Positions 1 to 10,990 of a stretch of DNA of 64,000 nucleotides are shown here, piece after piece. Every line of letters starts with the position of its first letter. Position 1 is the stretch's first letter. Below the pieces are notes generated by a model that saw only the letters and a program-made list of their open reading frames with translations, did not search any database and had not been told where the DNA came from. The translations under genes were made by a program, and so were the position numbers. Source of the stretch: Cordia subcordata (lineage: Eukaryota > Streptophyta > Magnoliopsida > Boraginales > Cordiaceae); the NCBI GenBank assembly GCA_028554755.1, contig JAPTOF010000006.1:10348501-10412500 (forward strand), written 5' to 3'.

Positions 1-344
1 AACGTTAGATAAATATTCCCTTTATACCAGGTTGGACTGGTGGGGATGAAATCCCATCCTCCTATTGAGTGGAGGAAAAAAAATATTCAAAAGAAAAGCA
101 TGAGATTGAAGCTGTGAAGGATCTGGGCTTAAATTATGAAGATAAGGAAGGTGATGGAGGTTCTAAAGGATAACATTATTCGGTAATGAGAGCTTCAAGC
201 AACAGCAAACCAAAACAAAGAGCCTCCATTGATGTCTGACACTCCACATTGAAGCTACAGACCTCAACCCCCGACCTAGCCAGAGATGGGGAATGAACCA
301 CCAAATCAGCGAGAAAGCATAAGCCATCATCATGAGATATTAAA

Positions 345-957
345 AGCAAAAGGCAGGATAGTTGAATTTATCCATGCGCACCACCCCCAACAAATTTGGA
401 ACCGCTTAAACATCTTCAATGAGTTTAAAACCATCAATATTCACACCCCAAATTGCCAGAAAATCCGCAGGAGCATTCCCCTCCCTATAGATATGAGAAA
501 CCCTGCTATCCAACTCCTGGAGCCAACACCGAGCTTTAGCAAGGAAGCACGCCAACTTCCAAGTCCCTCTCCCATCATGATGAATAAGAGAAACCACGCT
601 AAGAGAGTCCAATTTCCATCCAAATATGATGAAAACCCTTCTCTTTACAGATACACAACCCCTTTACCATAGCCATTAATTCAGCTTGCATAACAGAAAC
701 ATCCCCGTAATATTCTGCGAAACCAAAACAAAAATTCCCTTTCCAATCTCGCAGAATACCACCTCTTCTAGCTCTCGGATCATCATGCTTACTCCCATCC
801 ACATCCAACTTGAAGTAAGCCAACTGGGGCTTTAACCAAGTGACCTTGATCGGCGTTCTCTTTTGTGCCGCAGAATAATAACACCCAAAGTCAGCGGCCC
901 TAAAGAGATCACCAATCCATTGCTGCTTCGAAAGAAGACCTGCCTCAAAAAGCTTTG
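345..957 (-). pseudogene. LINE-type RNase H domain fragment (decayed)
   Basis: Read on the minus strand, this stretch encodes the C-terminal RNase H domain found at the end of plant non-LTR retrotransposon polyproteins. The start of the fold is clear (FKLDVDGS near 800, then RGGILRDWKGNF and the acidic MQAELMAMVKGL), and the second half continues in another frame with IYREGNAPADFLA, the usual HR(E)xNxxAD motif. A frameshift lies near 608-615, and a stop near 404 interrupts the typical tail LPNLLGVVRMDKFNYPAF. The 5' part of the element, including the reverse transcriptase, is absent; the coding similarity ends at the TA-rich microsatellite near 958. I see no poly-A tail or target duplication at the low-coordinate end. 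It is a dead fragment and not a host gene. The domain assignment is by recognition of motifs only. Confidence 0.75.
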
Positions 958-1012
958 TATATATACATATATATATTTGTATGTATATATATATATATGT
1001 ATGTATGTATAG
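957..1012. repeat. TA/GTAT microsatellite
   Basis: Simple-sequence tract of alternating TA with interspersed GTAT units, followed by a short CGCG/ACAC stretch to about 1038. It forms the upstream border of the LINE fragment. Confidence 0.85.
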
Positions 1013-1046
1013 GTACCCACCAGCGCGCGCACACACACGTATATTA

Positions 1047-1278
1047 ACATATATATAAAATAAAGAAAAATTCGAGTTTTGGGTATTCCCAAAAAGAAAA
1101 ATATTTACTTTTTTCTAACCTGATTCCCCGAAATTTTTTCCTTCCCAGTATTTTTTATACAGACATATATATAAAATAAAGAAAAATTCAAGTTTTAGGT
1201 ATTTTCCGAAAAGAAAAATCTTTACAGTTTCTTAACCCAATTCCCCACAATTTTTCCCGTCCCAATATTTTTTCCCAA
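1047..1278. repeat. Imperfect tandem duplication, unit about 116 bp
   Basis: Two adjacent copies start with ACATATATATAAAATAAAGA at 1047 and at 1163. Both carry the same downstream order (AAAATTC-AGTTTT, GAAAAATCTTTAC-like, CCCCAAATTTTTTCC-like). The copies differ by scattered substitutions and small indels. No coding content. Confidence 0.65.
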
Positions 1279-1600
1279 TTCCCTGATTCCCCAAAATTTT
1301 TTCCCCATACCCAAAATGTCGGATCGGCATCACCTCTATCAGAAATAGATAACCCATACGGGCCTATTTGGGCCATGCAATATTTATGGGCGATGGTAAG
1401 CACACATTCTATTCCGTGATAAATGTTTAGGCCAAGCTAATTTTGGCCACTACATTACATTTTCTTTCTAAAGAGAGTTCTAAATTTTCAAGTTCAAGTG
1501 ATTTCGAAATTTGGTGTGCTCTTATTGCAAGGTAACATGATTTTATGTCCTGAGAGATTTACGCGAGAAACTATTAGCATCGTAGTAGCGCGTTAAAATC

Positions 1601-2399
1601 TTAGGCTCCGTATGTTTGCAGAAAAATGTTTTCCAAATCTTTTGCTGTTTGGTAACACAGGAAAATAAGTCAAAAGAAAATATTTTCCAATAAAAAAAAA
1701 ACTCAAATTCAAAATCGAGAAAAATGTTCTCCGCTAATTAAGGAGAAGGAAACATTTTCTGAATAGTAACTTCTTCTCTGAGTTCACCCTACGCGCCTTA
1801 CCCTACCCCTACCCTCATCCCCACACCCGCCCTACGCCCACCTAGACCCCAAAAATTAAAAAAGATAAAATAAAAAAAGTAAAAACAAAGAATAAAATTA
1901 AAAAATTAAGAATTAAAAAAATTAAAATTAAAATTTTAAAAAGTAAAAATCTGAAAATAAAAATAAAAATTTTAAAATATACTAAAAATAAAAATAAAAA
2001 TTTGAAAATTAAAAACTAGAGAATTTAAAAATTAAAAATTTAATTTAAATAATGTAGTTTAGTTTATTTTTTTAGTTTTATTAATTCTAATTTATTAATT
2101 TTTAATTCTTATGTTTTATTTTATATACTTAGTTTTTATCCTAATTCTAATTTTTTATTAAATTATTAATTTTCATATTTTGTTTTTAATTTAAATAATA
2201 TATTTTTAAGTACAAAATACATTTTATTTATAAAAATTTCTTATCAAAAATATTTTTAAGTGTGACTACCAAACATTGAAAAATATTTTCCTTTTTGACA
2301 ACCAAACACTAGAAAATATTCTATTTTCTAGAAAAATCTTTTCCCAGGAAAAAAATTTCCCTCAGCAAGTCATTTTCCTGCAAACAAATGAAGCCTTAA
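1601..2399. mobile_element. hAT-like MITE, about 0.8 kb
   Basis: The ends are inverted repeats: TTAGGCTCCGTATGTTTGCA at the left and, read on the opposite strand from the right end, TAAGGCTTCATTTGTTTGCA, with further inward match around GGAAAATATTTTCC. The interior (about 1840-2230) is almost pure A/T with AAAATTAAAAAT-type units and has no ORF. Terminal sequence of the GGCT(C/T)-GTTTG type is common in plant hAT-derived MITEs. I could not find a clean 8-bp target duplication, so the exact ends may be off by a few bases. Confidence 0.7.
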
Positions 2400-3954
2400 T
2401 GAGATTAAGTTCAACAAGCCTCAATCTTAATGTACATTTGATTTTTGTAGAATGTATATGTTGTATGCTTTGAATGATGCAAACTAAATGCTTGGAATGA
2501 CCTATTTATACATACAAGATGCCTGTTCAGAAAAGCTACGACAACTCTTTATACCAAGGGCCTTTAGTTAGAGATGTGTCCTTTAGCCAAGAAAAATTAT
2601 AACTAAAAGTTATAACCTTTAGTTTGAAAGGGTTGCAAGCAATATAATTTAATTTTAATTAAATTTTATTTTAATTCATCTTTCCAATACAATTAAATTT
2701 AATTTCAATTTCTCATTCATTCAATTTACTAACACCACCTTGCATTCTCATATGTTTTTTTTTTCTTTTTCTTATTTTCTGGTAGTGAGAAAAAGAATAT
2801 TTAGAAATAGATCAACCAACTTTGGGCTTCTAGGAGCAACGAAATCTTCTATCAGATCATGTCCATTCCATTTCTGGACTAGTTACTAGTCAATGAACAT
2901 GATTATACATGGAAAAGAGAAGCAAGGGTGTTTCCAGAACAACAGTAGTTCGGAAAATGATCGATGCATGCAAGTAATAGTATCTATATCTATATATATT
3001 ATAAAAGAAAATTTATGTCATATTAATTAATGTTACTTGCCATTATGTCATGCAATTTTTTTCCGTCTAAAAGAAATTTCCTTCATAAAAATAATCCCTA
3101 ATTTACTGAATTTATTCCCAATTTATATAATCATATGTAAAATAGAGTATATACCTCATCAATGAATATGTACATGTTTTATGTCTTTTGTTCTTGATGT
3201 CCGTCCATTTTTTTTTCTGATCTTACTTCAAATAATATTGATTACTATAGATCTCTTTTTCTTTTAAAATAATGATTAATATTAAAGATTTACCAAATAT
3301 TAAGTTTTATAAAATATATTTATATTTTATTTTTATGAAAATATAACTATCAATAATAAATAAAGATATTAAAAATACTCATTTCTTCCGTACATTACAT
3401 AAGTTTTATTCTACTTAAAGTAAATTAATAACACATAATAGAATCACGACAACAAAGTAGAAAACAAATAGAATATTATTACTTGGACCATTTATCCTGA
3501 ACCCAAAGTGGTAATTTTGTCATTTTAGTTTATGTCACGTGTCATCATATCATGCCTTTTTTCTCCTATTCCCCTCCCCACCCCCTAAACAAAAAAAAAA
3601 AAAAAAGATTTTAGTCTATATTTGGTATAAAAATGATTTCCTAACTTAATTTTTTAATCAATATTTACATATGAATATTAATATTTATAGGTATTTGCAC
3701 CTATATCTATATATGCTTACTTTAAATGCTCTATCTGTTAATTCTATCCATTTGTTTTCCAAAAAAATAAATAAAACTCTAATAAATATATTATTTCCCT
3801 TTTTTTTTGTTGAAATCATTATCTAATTTTATTTTTATTTAAATCTTTTATTCAATTATTGCAAAAATTTAAATTTTAATGAAATTGATTTATACTTGAT
3901 CATCACATGCATACAATATATAAAGTAATTACATCAAAAGCCATGGCTTCTGAT
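2400..3954. other. AT-rich intergenic stretch without genes
   Basis: No credible coding region on either strand. Short poly-A/poly-T runs dominate. The only recognisable feature is the Helitron-like 5' end at 2989 described separately. Confidence 0.6.
2989..3010 (+). mobile_element. Candidate Helitron 5' terminus
   Basis: TCTATATATATTATAAAAG follows an A, as expected for a plant Helitron left end (A|TC...). The sequence then runs on as AAAATTTATGTCATATTAAT. This type of start is short and AT-rich, so chance is a real alternative. A fitting right end lies at 8606-8633. Confidence 0.4.
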
Positions 3955-4954
3955 TAGGGGTGAGCATAATTCGGGTAAAACTAAACCGAATTATTATTTC
4001 GGTTCGATTATTTCGGTATTTTGATTCGATTTCGGTTACTTTTTTAAAAATAAATTTGGTTTTTAGTTTTGGTTCCGGTTCCTATTATAAAATTTCGGTT
4101 AGGAACCAAAAATAACCGAAATATTGAATATTATGTAGTTTAGACATTTAATACTCATAGATATTAGGTAATAGGCTTTTATTTTAGATTTGAATACTCT
4201 AAGTCTTTAAAGTTTAACCCTTTAGGTTTAATCATCAAATCAAAACCCTAAATTTAAATCCTCTCGCTCCCTCAACCCATGATACTTGCTGCTCGTTTGA
4301 AATGGGTTTCTATTTGGAATAAGTTTAAATTGAAATGCCATCCTTCTCACTTGGTTGGTTTCTTTCTTGGTTTGCAAAGAAAAGCTAAACTTTGAACTCA
4401 GAAGATGAGTTTGGTTTAGTTATGAATTCCAGGTCATTGAATTTTTTTTTCTTTTTGCATTTTTATTTACTTTTTTTTAAAAACTTTTTAGCATCTATTT
4501 TTTATAAATTTGTGATGAGTCATGAGTATATCTATTCTAAGCAAAGCTAATAATCTTTAACCAAGTAAAAAACCAAGATTTGTACTTGTCCTTTTCATCT
4601 ATTTTTTTGTATCTGTTCTTTTCATCTTGCGACTTGCAAGGCTTTAAACAAGATAAGAAAGATTGATTTATTTTATGTGTATGAGATATTGCAATTGTGC
4701 ACCGTTAATCCTTCATTTGATTTGAATTAGAATTTCCTTTTATTTTTTATTTGCAAATATGTATGAAAAATTCAATTTATGATTTTTCGAAGGAATTCGG
4801 TTATTTCGGTTAATAACCGGAACCGAACCAAAAAAATTCGATTCCAAAAAACCGATTATTTCGCTAATTTGGTTCTTAAAATTTTTAAAATTCGATTTTC
4901 AATTTTTTCGGTTCGATTTTGTTCGGTTCGGTTCTAACCGAATACTCAGTCCTA
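3955..4954. mobile_element. hAT-like non-autonomous element with 8-bp target duplication
   Basis: Termini are TAGGGGTGAGCATAATTCGG at the left and its imperfect inverse at the right (TAGGACTGAGTATTCGGTTA on the minus strand). They are flanked by CTTCTGAT (3947-3954) and CTTATGAT (4955-4962), a 7/8 match that fits the 8-bp target duplication of hAT elements. Both subterminal regions are dense arrays of TTCGGTTCGGTT / AACCGAACCGAA motifs, typical of a widespread plant MITE type. The roughly 650-bp interior has no transposase coding capacity. Confidence 0.85.
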
Positions 4955-5067
4955 CTTATGATGTTGTATCTTGATTTTGGTTTTTAATAAATTTCCATAT
5001 TTATGACAAAAAAATTACAACTAAAAACAATATAGACACTTTTCCCGTAAATTAGAAAAATTTTACT

Positions 5068-5256
5068 CTAGTTTCTCACAAATGCAACGTTTGGTGCATG
5101 AGGCATTAAGCACGCAGCGGTCCCCTTGGTCCCTCGTGCAAACTCCGTGATGTACACGCCTAAAATGCCCCCAAAGCACCTCTGCATGTAAGCCATCTGT
5201 TCATTGATCCCTATCCTCTTAATCACCCAACCCCTAAAGCCAATTATCGTAGCCAA
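5068..5256 (-). other. Unrecognised ORF or exon fragment, 62 codons
   Basis: A minus-strand open frame in a patch less AT-rich than its surroundings. It contains MQRCFGGILGVYITEFARG and ends with a stop. On the minus strand an acceptor-like TATTCAG precedes the open frame at about 5277, so it could be the last exon of a lost gene. I do not recognise a family. No partner exon is visible on either side; the hAT-like element ends about 110 bp away. It may be chance. Confidence 0.2.
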
Positions 5257-5655
5257 CGAAGAAGAGGTCTGAATATATTATCTAAAGCAAAATTCGATAT
5301 ACGAAACGCACGTTATTTAAGTAAAATTTTAAAATATGATTTGATATACTTTAAAATTTAATACACATAATTTTCCTTTTTATTTTATAAAAAAACTACG
5401 TCACAACTTAAATTTGAGATTCCTAAGCCTGTTTCCCGAGGCATAAATCCAGAATTAGTAATAATTAAATAAGAATTTGCATATAAATAGAGATGTCCAG
5501 AAAAGGGTTGAATTTACCTAAATTGAGGAAAAAAATCCCAAGAGTAGGATAATTAATTAACGTCATAAATTGTTCTCTATTTCTTTTTGCTTTTCGAATT
5601 CAAAAAAAAGCGCATAGATAAAAAAATATAATTGCCACTTTTACTAGCAATTGAC

Positions 5656-5662
5656 TATAAAA
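5656..5662 (+). promoter_or_regulatory. Putative TATA box of the GT14 gene
   Basis: TATAAAA lies about 140 bp upstream of the ATG at 5800, which would leave a short unspliced 5' leader. Position and sequence fit a plant core promoter; no other support. Confidence 0.45.
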
Positions 5663-5799
5663 TGGGACTTAAAACGAAAAGGATGTATCACTAGACTATT
5701 AGATGATGATACACTTTGTTTTCGGCGGTTCAAAGCTGTGAGCTTCACTTAAAACTGATCATTGTCGCATCCCTCGAGACCACTCGACCCCCCACGGCG

Positions 5800-7035
5800 A
5801 TGCTGTCCCCTACCCCACTCTCTCTGTTTTGTGCACTTCTCCTATGCTTACCTCTTGCCATATTCTTCACCATCACCACCCCTCTCATCCCTTACCGCAC
5901 CGCCTCCAGCGGTGGCTCCACCGTTTCCTCCGCCAGAAGTATCACCTTGACCAGAAATAATGAAACTAAAATCAAACCACGTCTCACCTTATCACCCTAT
6001 ATCAAAACCCACCAAAAACCCAAGAATTCAACCAAAGCCACCCCCAACACCACCGCAGCACCACCACCAAGAGTGGCGCCCCAGTTGCAAGAACTCGGGG
6101 ATGATTCTGATGATGACTCACTGTTCCAACTCGCGGGCGGAGTCAACTCAAACCCGAGGCCACCCAGGAAGAAGCTAGCTTTCTTGTTCCTCACCACTTC
6201 GCCATTGCCATTTGCGCCCCTTTGGGAAGCTTTCTTCAACCACACCCCCAAGAATCTCTACAACATTTATGTCCATGCCGACCCGAGTTTCAACTACACG
6301 CCGCCGTTCAGCGGGGTGTTCACTCGCCGAGTCATTCCCTCCAAACCCACCCGCCGAAACTCCCCCACTCTCACCTCCGCCGCGCGTAGGCTACTCGCCC
6401 ACGCTCTCCTCCACGACAAGTCGAATTCCATGTTTGCCCTTCTCTCCCCCGCATGCATCCCGTTGCGCTCGTTTAACTTCACGTACAGAGTCTTGGCCCG
6501 GTCCAAGAAGAGCTTCATAGAAATACTCGACAACGAGCCCTGGGCGTTCGATCGGTGGGCGGCGCGTGGGGAGGATGCGATGCTCCCGGAGGTGATGTTC
6601 GAGGACTTTCGAATTGGGTCCCAGTTTTTCTCGCTGACGCGTAAGCATGCCTTGATTGTCGTCCGTGACCGGCGGTTATGGTCCAAATTTAAGCTTCCGT
6701 GTTTGGAGCTCGACACGTGTTACCCTGAGGAGCATTATTTCCCTACGCTGCTGAACATGGTGGACCCGCACGGGTGCGTTCCCGCCACCCTTACACACGT
6801 GGACTGGAGAGGCGGCCACGGTGGTCACCCGCGCACGTATCAATCCGATGAAGTAAACCCAGAGTTGATCTTGACCCTCAAAAGATCGAGGCCTAGGTAC
6901 GGTGATGATCCAGTCAATGGCTCAGATTCGTCTGTCAGCAAAAGGCATGACCTGTTCTTGTTCGCTAGGAAATTCTCCCCGGAATGTATCCAGCCGTTGA
7001 TGAGCATAGCAAATGACGTCATCTTTAAGGATTGA
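5800..7035 (+). CDS. Core-2/I-branching (GT14) glycosyltransferase, BC10-like
   Basis: Single-exon gene, 411 aa from the ATG at 5800; the open frame extends further upstream but without another ATG. Residues about 8-28 form one hydrophobic segment (SLFCALLLCLPLAIFF), so the product is probably a Golgi type II membrane protein. A Ser/Thr/Pro-rich stem follows to about residue 120. The catalytic part shows the order usual for plant DUF266/GT14 proteins: KLAFLFLTTSPLPFAPLWE, YNIYVHADPSF, FALLSPACIPLRSF, QFFSLTRKHALIVVRD, the Cys-containing block CLELDTCYPEEHYFPT, and HVDWRGGHGGHPRTY near the C-terminus. Family members are thought to transfer sugars to wall glycans or arabinogalactan proteins; rice BC10 affects wall strength. 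The specific substrate cannot be told from sequence. The frame is intact, with normal length and no missing block. The gene sits between two Helitron-like ends (see findings). Confidence 0.92.
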   Translation: MLSPTPLSLFCALLLCLPLAIFFTITTPLIPYRTASSGGSTVSSARSITLTRNNETKIKPRLTLSPYIKTHQKPKNSTKATPNTTAAPPPRVAPQLQELGDDSDDDSLFQLAGGVNSNPRPPRKKLAFLFLTTSPLPFAPLWEAFFNHTPKNLYNIYVHADPSFNYTPPFSGVFTRRVIPSKPTRRNSPTLTSAARRLLAHALLHDKSNSMFALLSPACIPLRSFNFTYRVLARSKKSFIEILDNEPWAFDRWAARGEDAMLPEVMFEDFRIGSQFFSLTRKHALIVVRDRRLWSKFKLPCLELDTCYPEEHYFPTLLNMVDPHGCVPATLTHVDWRGGHGGHPRTYQSDEVNPELILTLKRSRPRYGDDPVNGSDSSVSKRHDLFLFARKFSPECIQPLMSIANDVIFKD

Positions 7036-9473
7036 GATGAGATGGCAGTTTTTGTAATTCATTGTAAGTTTTATAGGCTTTTTCAAAATGGCATAAAGTA
7101 TTTTTAAAAAAAAGGAGAAGAAAAAGGCGGGACCAAACCCGTTCTTTTTGGGAATTTTTTCCTACAGAAAAGGAAATATGCGTTTGTGTTGTTGGTGTTT
7201 CGCTGTTTGCATTTTAATGTGATGAGTCGACTCAGTTTGACTCGTTTTGGGTTGTGGCATATACTTTTTTGGAGAACTTTTCTTCACATTAACATCACAA
7301 TGTTATTGGCAGTTATAAAATATGATGGCCACTTAATTTTTGGTAGTTGAATATAATCGACACTTTATAATTCCGATGACTACCTACGAACAATAATGAA
7401 GGACCGATCATGTTGGTTTGTCTATTTAATTATTGAAATTTGAACATATGTTATTATTATTATTTTTTAAATATAGTGATGTACTTTACTTTCTTTTTTT
7501 TTTTTTTTGGGATTACTGGTATTGTAAGTATTTTACTAATTACCATTATTATTATTGTTGTTGTTCTTATAACAACACAAGGATGATCTTGCTTTTTTAG
7601 ATAAATCATTTCAATATTATGCTAGTTTATCAACTACAGATAAGTTTAGAATATAATCAATACGTCTATTTTTACTATTATTTTTAATGTATATCATACC
7701 ATATATATTCATTATTAAATCTATTTTATTTTTAAATTCATTCCATTTCCTAGCTCATTCTATTTTTGTTTAAATTTAATTTATCATACTAATAGTCGCC
7801 TAAAAGATAAAGTAAAATATCTTAAGCAACAAAAATATAATTAAATCTTTCACATGCTTTCTGTATATTATCTTGTGCAATCCAAAAAACCTTTGCAAAT
7901 ACATTTCACACACAACGTTTCAGAATACATACACACATTTTATCTTATGTTGCATGCTTTCTTGTTGTTTTTCCTCCCGCATTACTTCATTGATTAATCT
8001 TTATCTAATAAGTTTCCAAATTTTTCACTCCCATCATATCCAAACAATGGTAGGTCTTTTTTTTTATATTAAATCAAAATGAATAAATTTACTAAAATTA
8101 GAAAAAAATAAAATAAAATAGAAGGCGATCAACTTTTTAGAAGCAAAAGTTATCTTTATACCGTTAACGTCTAAAAGTCGGCTATGTAAAAGTACCAACA
8201 AAGAAAATTGTATTTAATTTTTTTTTTCCTTCTTAACAATATAGGGCACTAGAATGGTTGCTCAATAGGAGATATTCCATTTTTCTTTTAATTTTTTTTT
8301 TTTGATAAAATAGACTGCCTTTTAGGGAAAGACAAGATAACACTGTTATAAAATAGGGATTTTTATTTTTTTCATAATTTTATTTAAAATATTTAATTCG
8401 TTTACAAATTGATGTAACATTTAGTATGTAATAATTTAAAAGTGAATGAAAGGACATAGATGCATCAAATAGAAAATTAAATATTATTTTTAATGGAATA
8501 ATAATATAAATAACTATGCATTTATTAATAGCAAGATGTTTAAAAATTTATTAATACAATAAATTGTTTATATAATTTGATAATATTAAATTTATTTCAA
8601 AATTCATGCATCGCAGGGTGCATACCTAGCTAGTTCACTTTATACGTAAGAAATTTTAAGATTTTTTTTTTATTTTTTTATAAATATAAATACTATATTA
8701 TATTTTTTGAGATTTTTTTAAATTGGAAAAAGAATTGGCTCATGGGGCTAGTTCTTAAACTCTGAGCCACTTCAGGTTGACACACAAATCACTTTTGGGC
8801 ATAAGCGAGGTTTCGTTTTTGTGTGTTTTATGATGATGCTAGTGGCCTTGGTGAAGTGTGCGCCTGGACGATCTCGTAAAAGTTCAACATCATTGAATTC
8901 TCCTAGAAAGAAATCAAAAGAGATTTGCATCTTTGGCCAGCCAGAAAGAAAAAAAAGGCTAAGAAAAAAAGTCAAAAGAGTGTCAGATCACGTATCGTTT
9001 GTTGTTAATTTGCTTCTACTTATTTTGAGCTCTTGAGCTTTTAATATATGGATTTCCACTATCTACATTTCGAATCTGTCTTTTATTTATGAATTCTACA
9101 TGTAAATAAGACTCTATTGTATGATAAGAATTTATCAACAATTAGAATGGAGAACTTTTCTTTACTTTCTACATAATATATAATTTTAATTTTGAAAAGA
9201 AAAAAAAAAGTTGCCCACTCCATTAAAATTAATGAACGAAAATGTAATTCTTTATTTTCAAATTTCCTTTATTTAATTTACAAATAAACTTTAATTATTA
9301 ACATAAAGATAGGAATTTCTATAAAGCATCTTGAGCCAAAGAAAGGACATAATGGAGCAAACAAAAAAGTAGGTTGAAACCCAATATTCGTTTTGCTTCT
9401 CTTTGCTTTTTGCTTAACAACTTGCATACCTTTGCGAATATATTAAAATAACGTAGGTTACTTTCCTTAGCTA
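7036..9473. other. AT-rich intergenic region, no gene seen
   Basis: After the GT14 stop the sequence is poly-T/poly-A-rich with no coding exon I can support. A Lys/Arg-rich 71-codon frame at 8821-9036 and its minus-strand partner have no recognisable motif. The only element signature is the Helitron-like 3' end at 8606-8633. Confidence 0.6.
8606..8633 (+). mobile_element. Helitron-like 3' terminus
   Basis: ATGCATCGCAGGGTGCAT can fold with a 5-bp ATGCA/TGCAT stem. It is followed after a few bases by CTAG and then T (CTAG at 8630-8633). This matches the plant Helitron end pattern of a hairpin around GCATCGCA..G, a short spacer and CTRR before a T. The upstream 100 bp is very AT-rich, also typical. 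The matching 5' end is uncertain. Confidence 0.6.
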
Positions 9474-9697
9474 TAGGACATGTTTGGATTAAATTTTTTT
9501 AGGAAAGTGTTTTTTTTTTAAAAATTATATTTTTTTCCAATAATTACTTGACTTAATTTTCAAAAAAGTTAAAACTCTAAAAAAAGTTCAAATATAACTT
9601 TTTTCATAAGTAAAAAAAAAATACTTTTCTCAAAAATTGTTAAAAGAGCACTTTTAGAAAAAAAAAAAAAAACTAATCCAAATGAGCTCATAATAGG
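9474..9697. mobile_element. MITE family 1, copy A
   Basis: Begins GGACATGTTTGGATTAAA and ends with AATCCAAATGAGCTC, an imperfect inverted repeat. The interior has the family's characteristic order: AAAAGTGTTTTT, AATTACTTGACTTAATTTT, AAAAAAGTTCAAATATAACTTTTTTC, AAAAGAGCACTTTT. Noncoding. Confidence 0.75.
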
Positions 9698-10024
9698 CCA
9701 GGAGACTGAAGTTTTCATGTGTTTGCAGTTCTCGTTGATATTCAAATTCTTTTTAAAGATACAAGTATTTTAGAAATTTTATGATTTTTATTAAAATAAT
9801 TATTCATATCTAGATAAGTATAAAATTATATGTTATAATTCCAGGAAAGAAAAAAAATTTAAATTCGTTCGATCCTCTGTAACAATCATCTTATAACATA
9901 TTATTGTTTTTAAGCAAAACTCTATTGTGGACAAGCATAAGTGTTTTACATGATCCGGATTTCTCATCAGATCTCCCCAATCTTCTATTTCTGATATACA
10001 TTTCCCGGATTTGTAAAAAGCGAG

Positions 10025-10025
<1 letters not shown>

Positions 10026-10093
<68 letters not shown>

Positions 10094-10094
10094 G
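10026..10094. repeat. (TC)n followed by (TA)n microsatellite
   Basis: About 25 TC dinucleotides run directly into about 9 TA dinucleotides. A likely length-polymorphic locus. Confidence 0.95.
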
Positions 10095-10540
10095 TATAGC
10101 CGAAAAAAAAATAACTTGCCTCAAAATTTGAAAATAACCCAAAATGTGCATGAAAGGTCTGTTGTTGATGACATTTGGGGTTTTGATGTTTGGAGTTGTG
10201 AAGGTAATTTTTTTGACAAAATGTTGAATCTTAAGTGATATATAAACTAGTATAACTTGTATTAGGATAGGTTTTTTTGGGAAGGACCTTGTATTTTAAC
10301 TTTTTTTTTTTTTGGCCTTTTTATAAGATGGAAGGTGCAAATTTTTGGTCATTTTGTAAGCTACTGAAAAGTCTGAAATGTTGTGAGTTCATTTTGGAAT
10401 GCATGACCCAACAGAATGATTATGCTGGAAAACTTGAGCTCTTTTTTTTTTTCCCCCCTTTTTTGTATTGAAAAATAAGTGATTCTTAGTGTAATGTCCT
10501 CCCACGTTGATTCTGTGTGAGATTTGTATACGCTTTATAG

Positions 10541-10625
10541 TGGCTTGGATTTACTACTACTATCATCACGAGTTTAAATATTTTAGATTAGTTGATTAGG
10601 CTCAATATAGCAATAGGTTATAAGC
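10541..10625. repeat. Dispersed repeat fragment, related to 49690-49765
   Basis: TTTACTACTACTATCATCACGAGTTTAAATATTTTAGATTAGTTGATTAGG-type sequence recurs in diverged form near 49700 in the same orientation. The parent element is not recognised. Confidence 0.4.
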
Positions 10626-10779
10626 AATGAGAGTTGACACAATAGAATTATATTTACATCCTTTAAAAACATAATCAATGAAAAATCCTTTTCAATTATT
10701 TTAACAAATATTGTTGCTTATAAGCATATAATTTACTAAACTTGTCAATAGCTTATAAGTATCAATTACTTGTAAGTAG

Positions 10780-10990
10780 CTTAAAAATTCATAACCAGGA
10801 GGAAACAAATAGCAGTACGAAAGCCACCTCTTGAGATGCCCAGGAAAATCTTCAAATTTGTCAAACATGTCTGGAGCAGCATCATTATCAACTTTTGAAC
10901 TTGTGATCTCGTCCTTCCCAGTCTTATGCCGATAAGAAATTTCTTCGACATCGTGGTTAACTTTGAAGTCCAGATCCATGTCCAGTACAA
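10780..10990 (-). pseudogene. Possible NBS-LRR (NLR) resistance gene fragment
   Basis: The minus-strand frame contains PGHLKRWLSYCYLFPPGYEF. This resembles the RNBS-D block of coiled-coil NLR proteins, which normally reads like LPxHLKxCFxYCxLFPxDYEF. The residues before it do not follow the usual NB-ARC order, and no P-loop, kinase-2 or GLPL motif is seen nearby. If real, it is an isolated, decayed fragment of about 60 codons. A chance match remains possible. Confidence 0.35.

Noticed and set aside
8772..9036. Overlapping 67- and 71-codon frames, one Lys/Arg-rich
   Set aside because: Low-complexity composition, no motif, and equal openness on both strands.
10145..10204. Short hydrophobic ORF ending at an AAG|GTAATT donor, like a signal-peptide first exon
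   Set aside because: No downstream exon with a recognisable continuation was found; probably chance.
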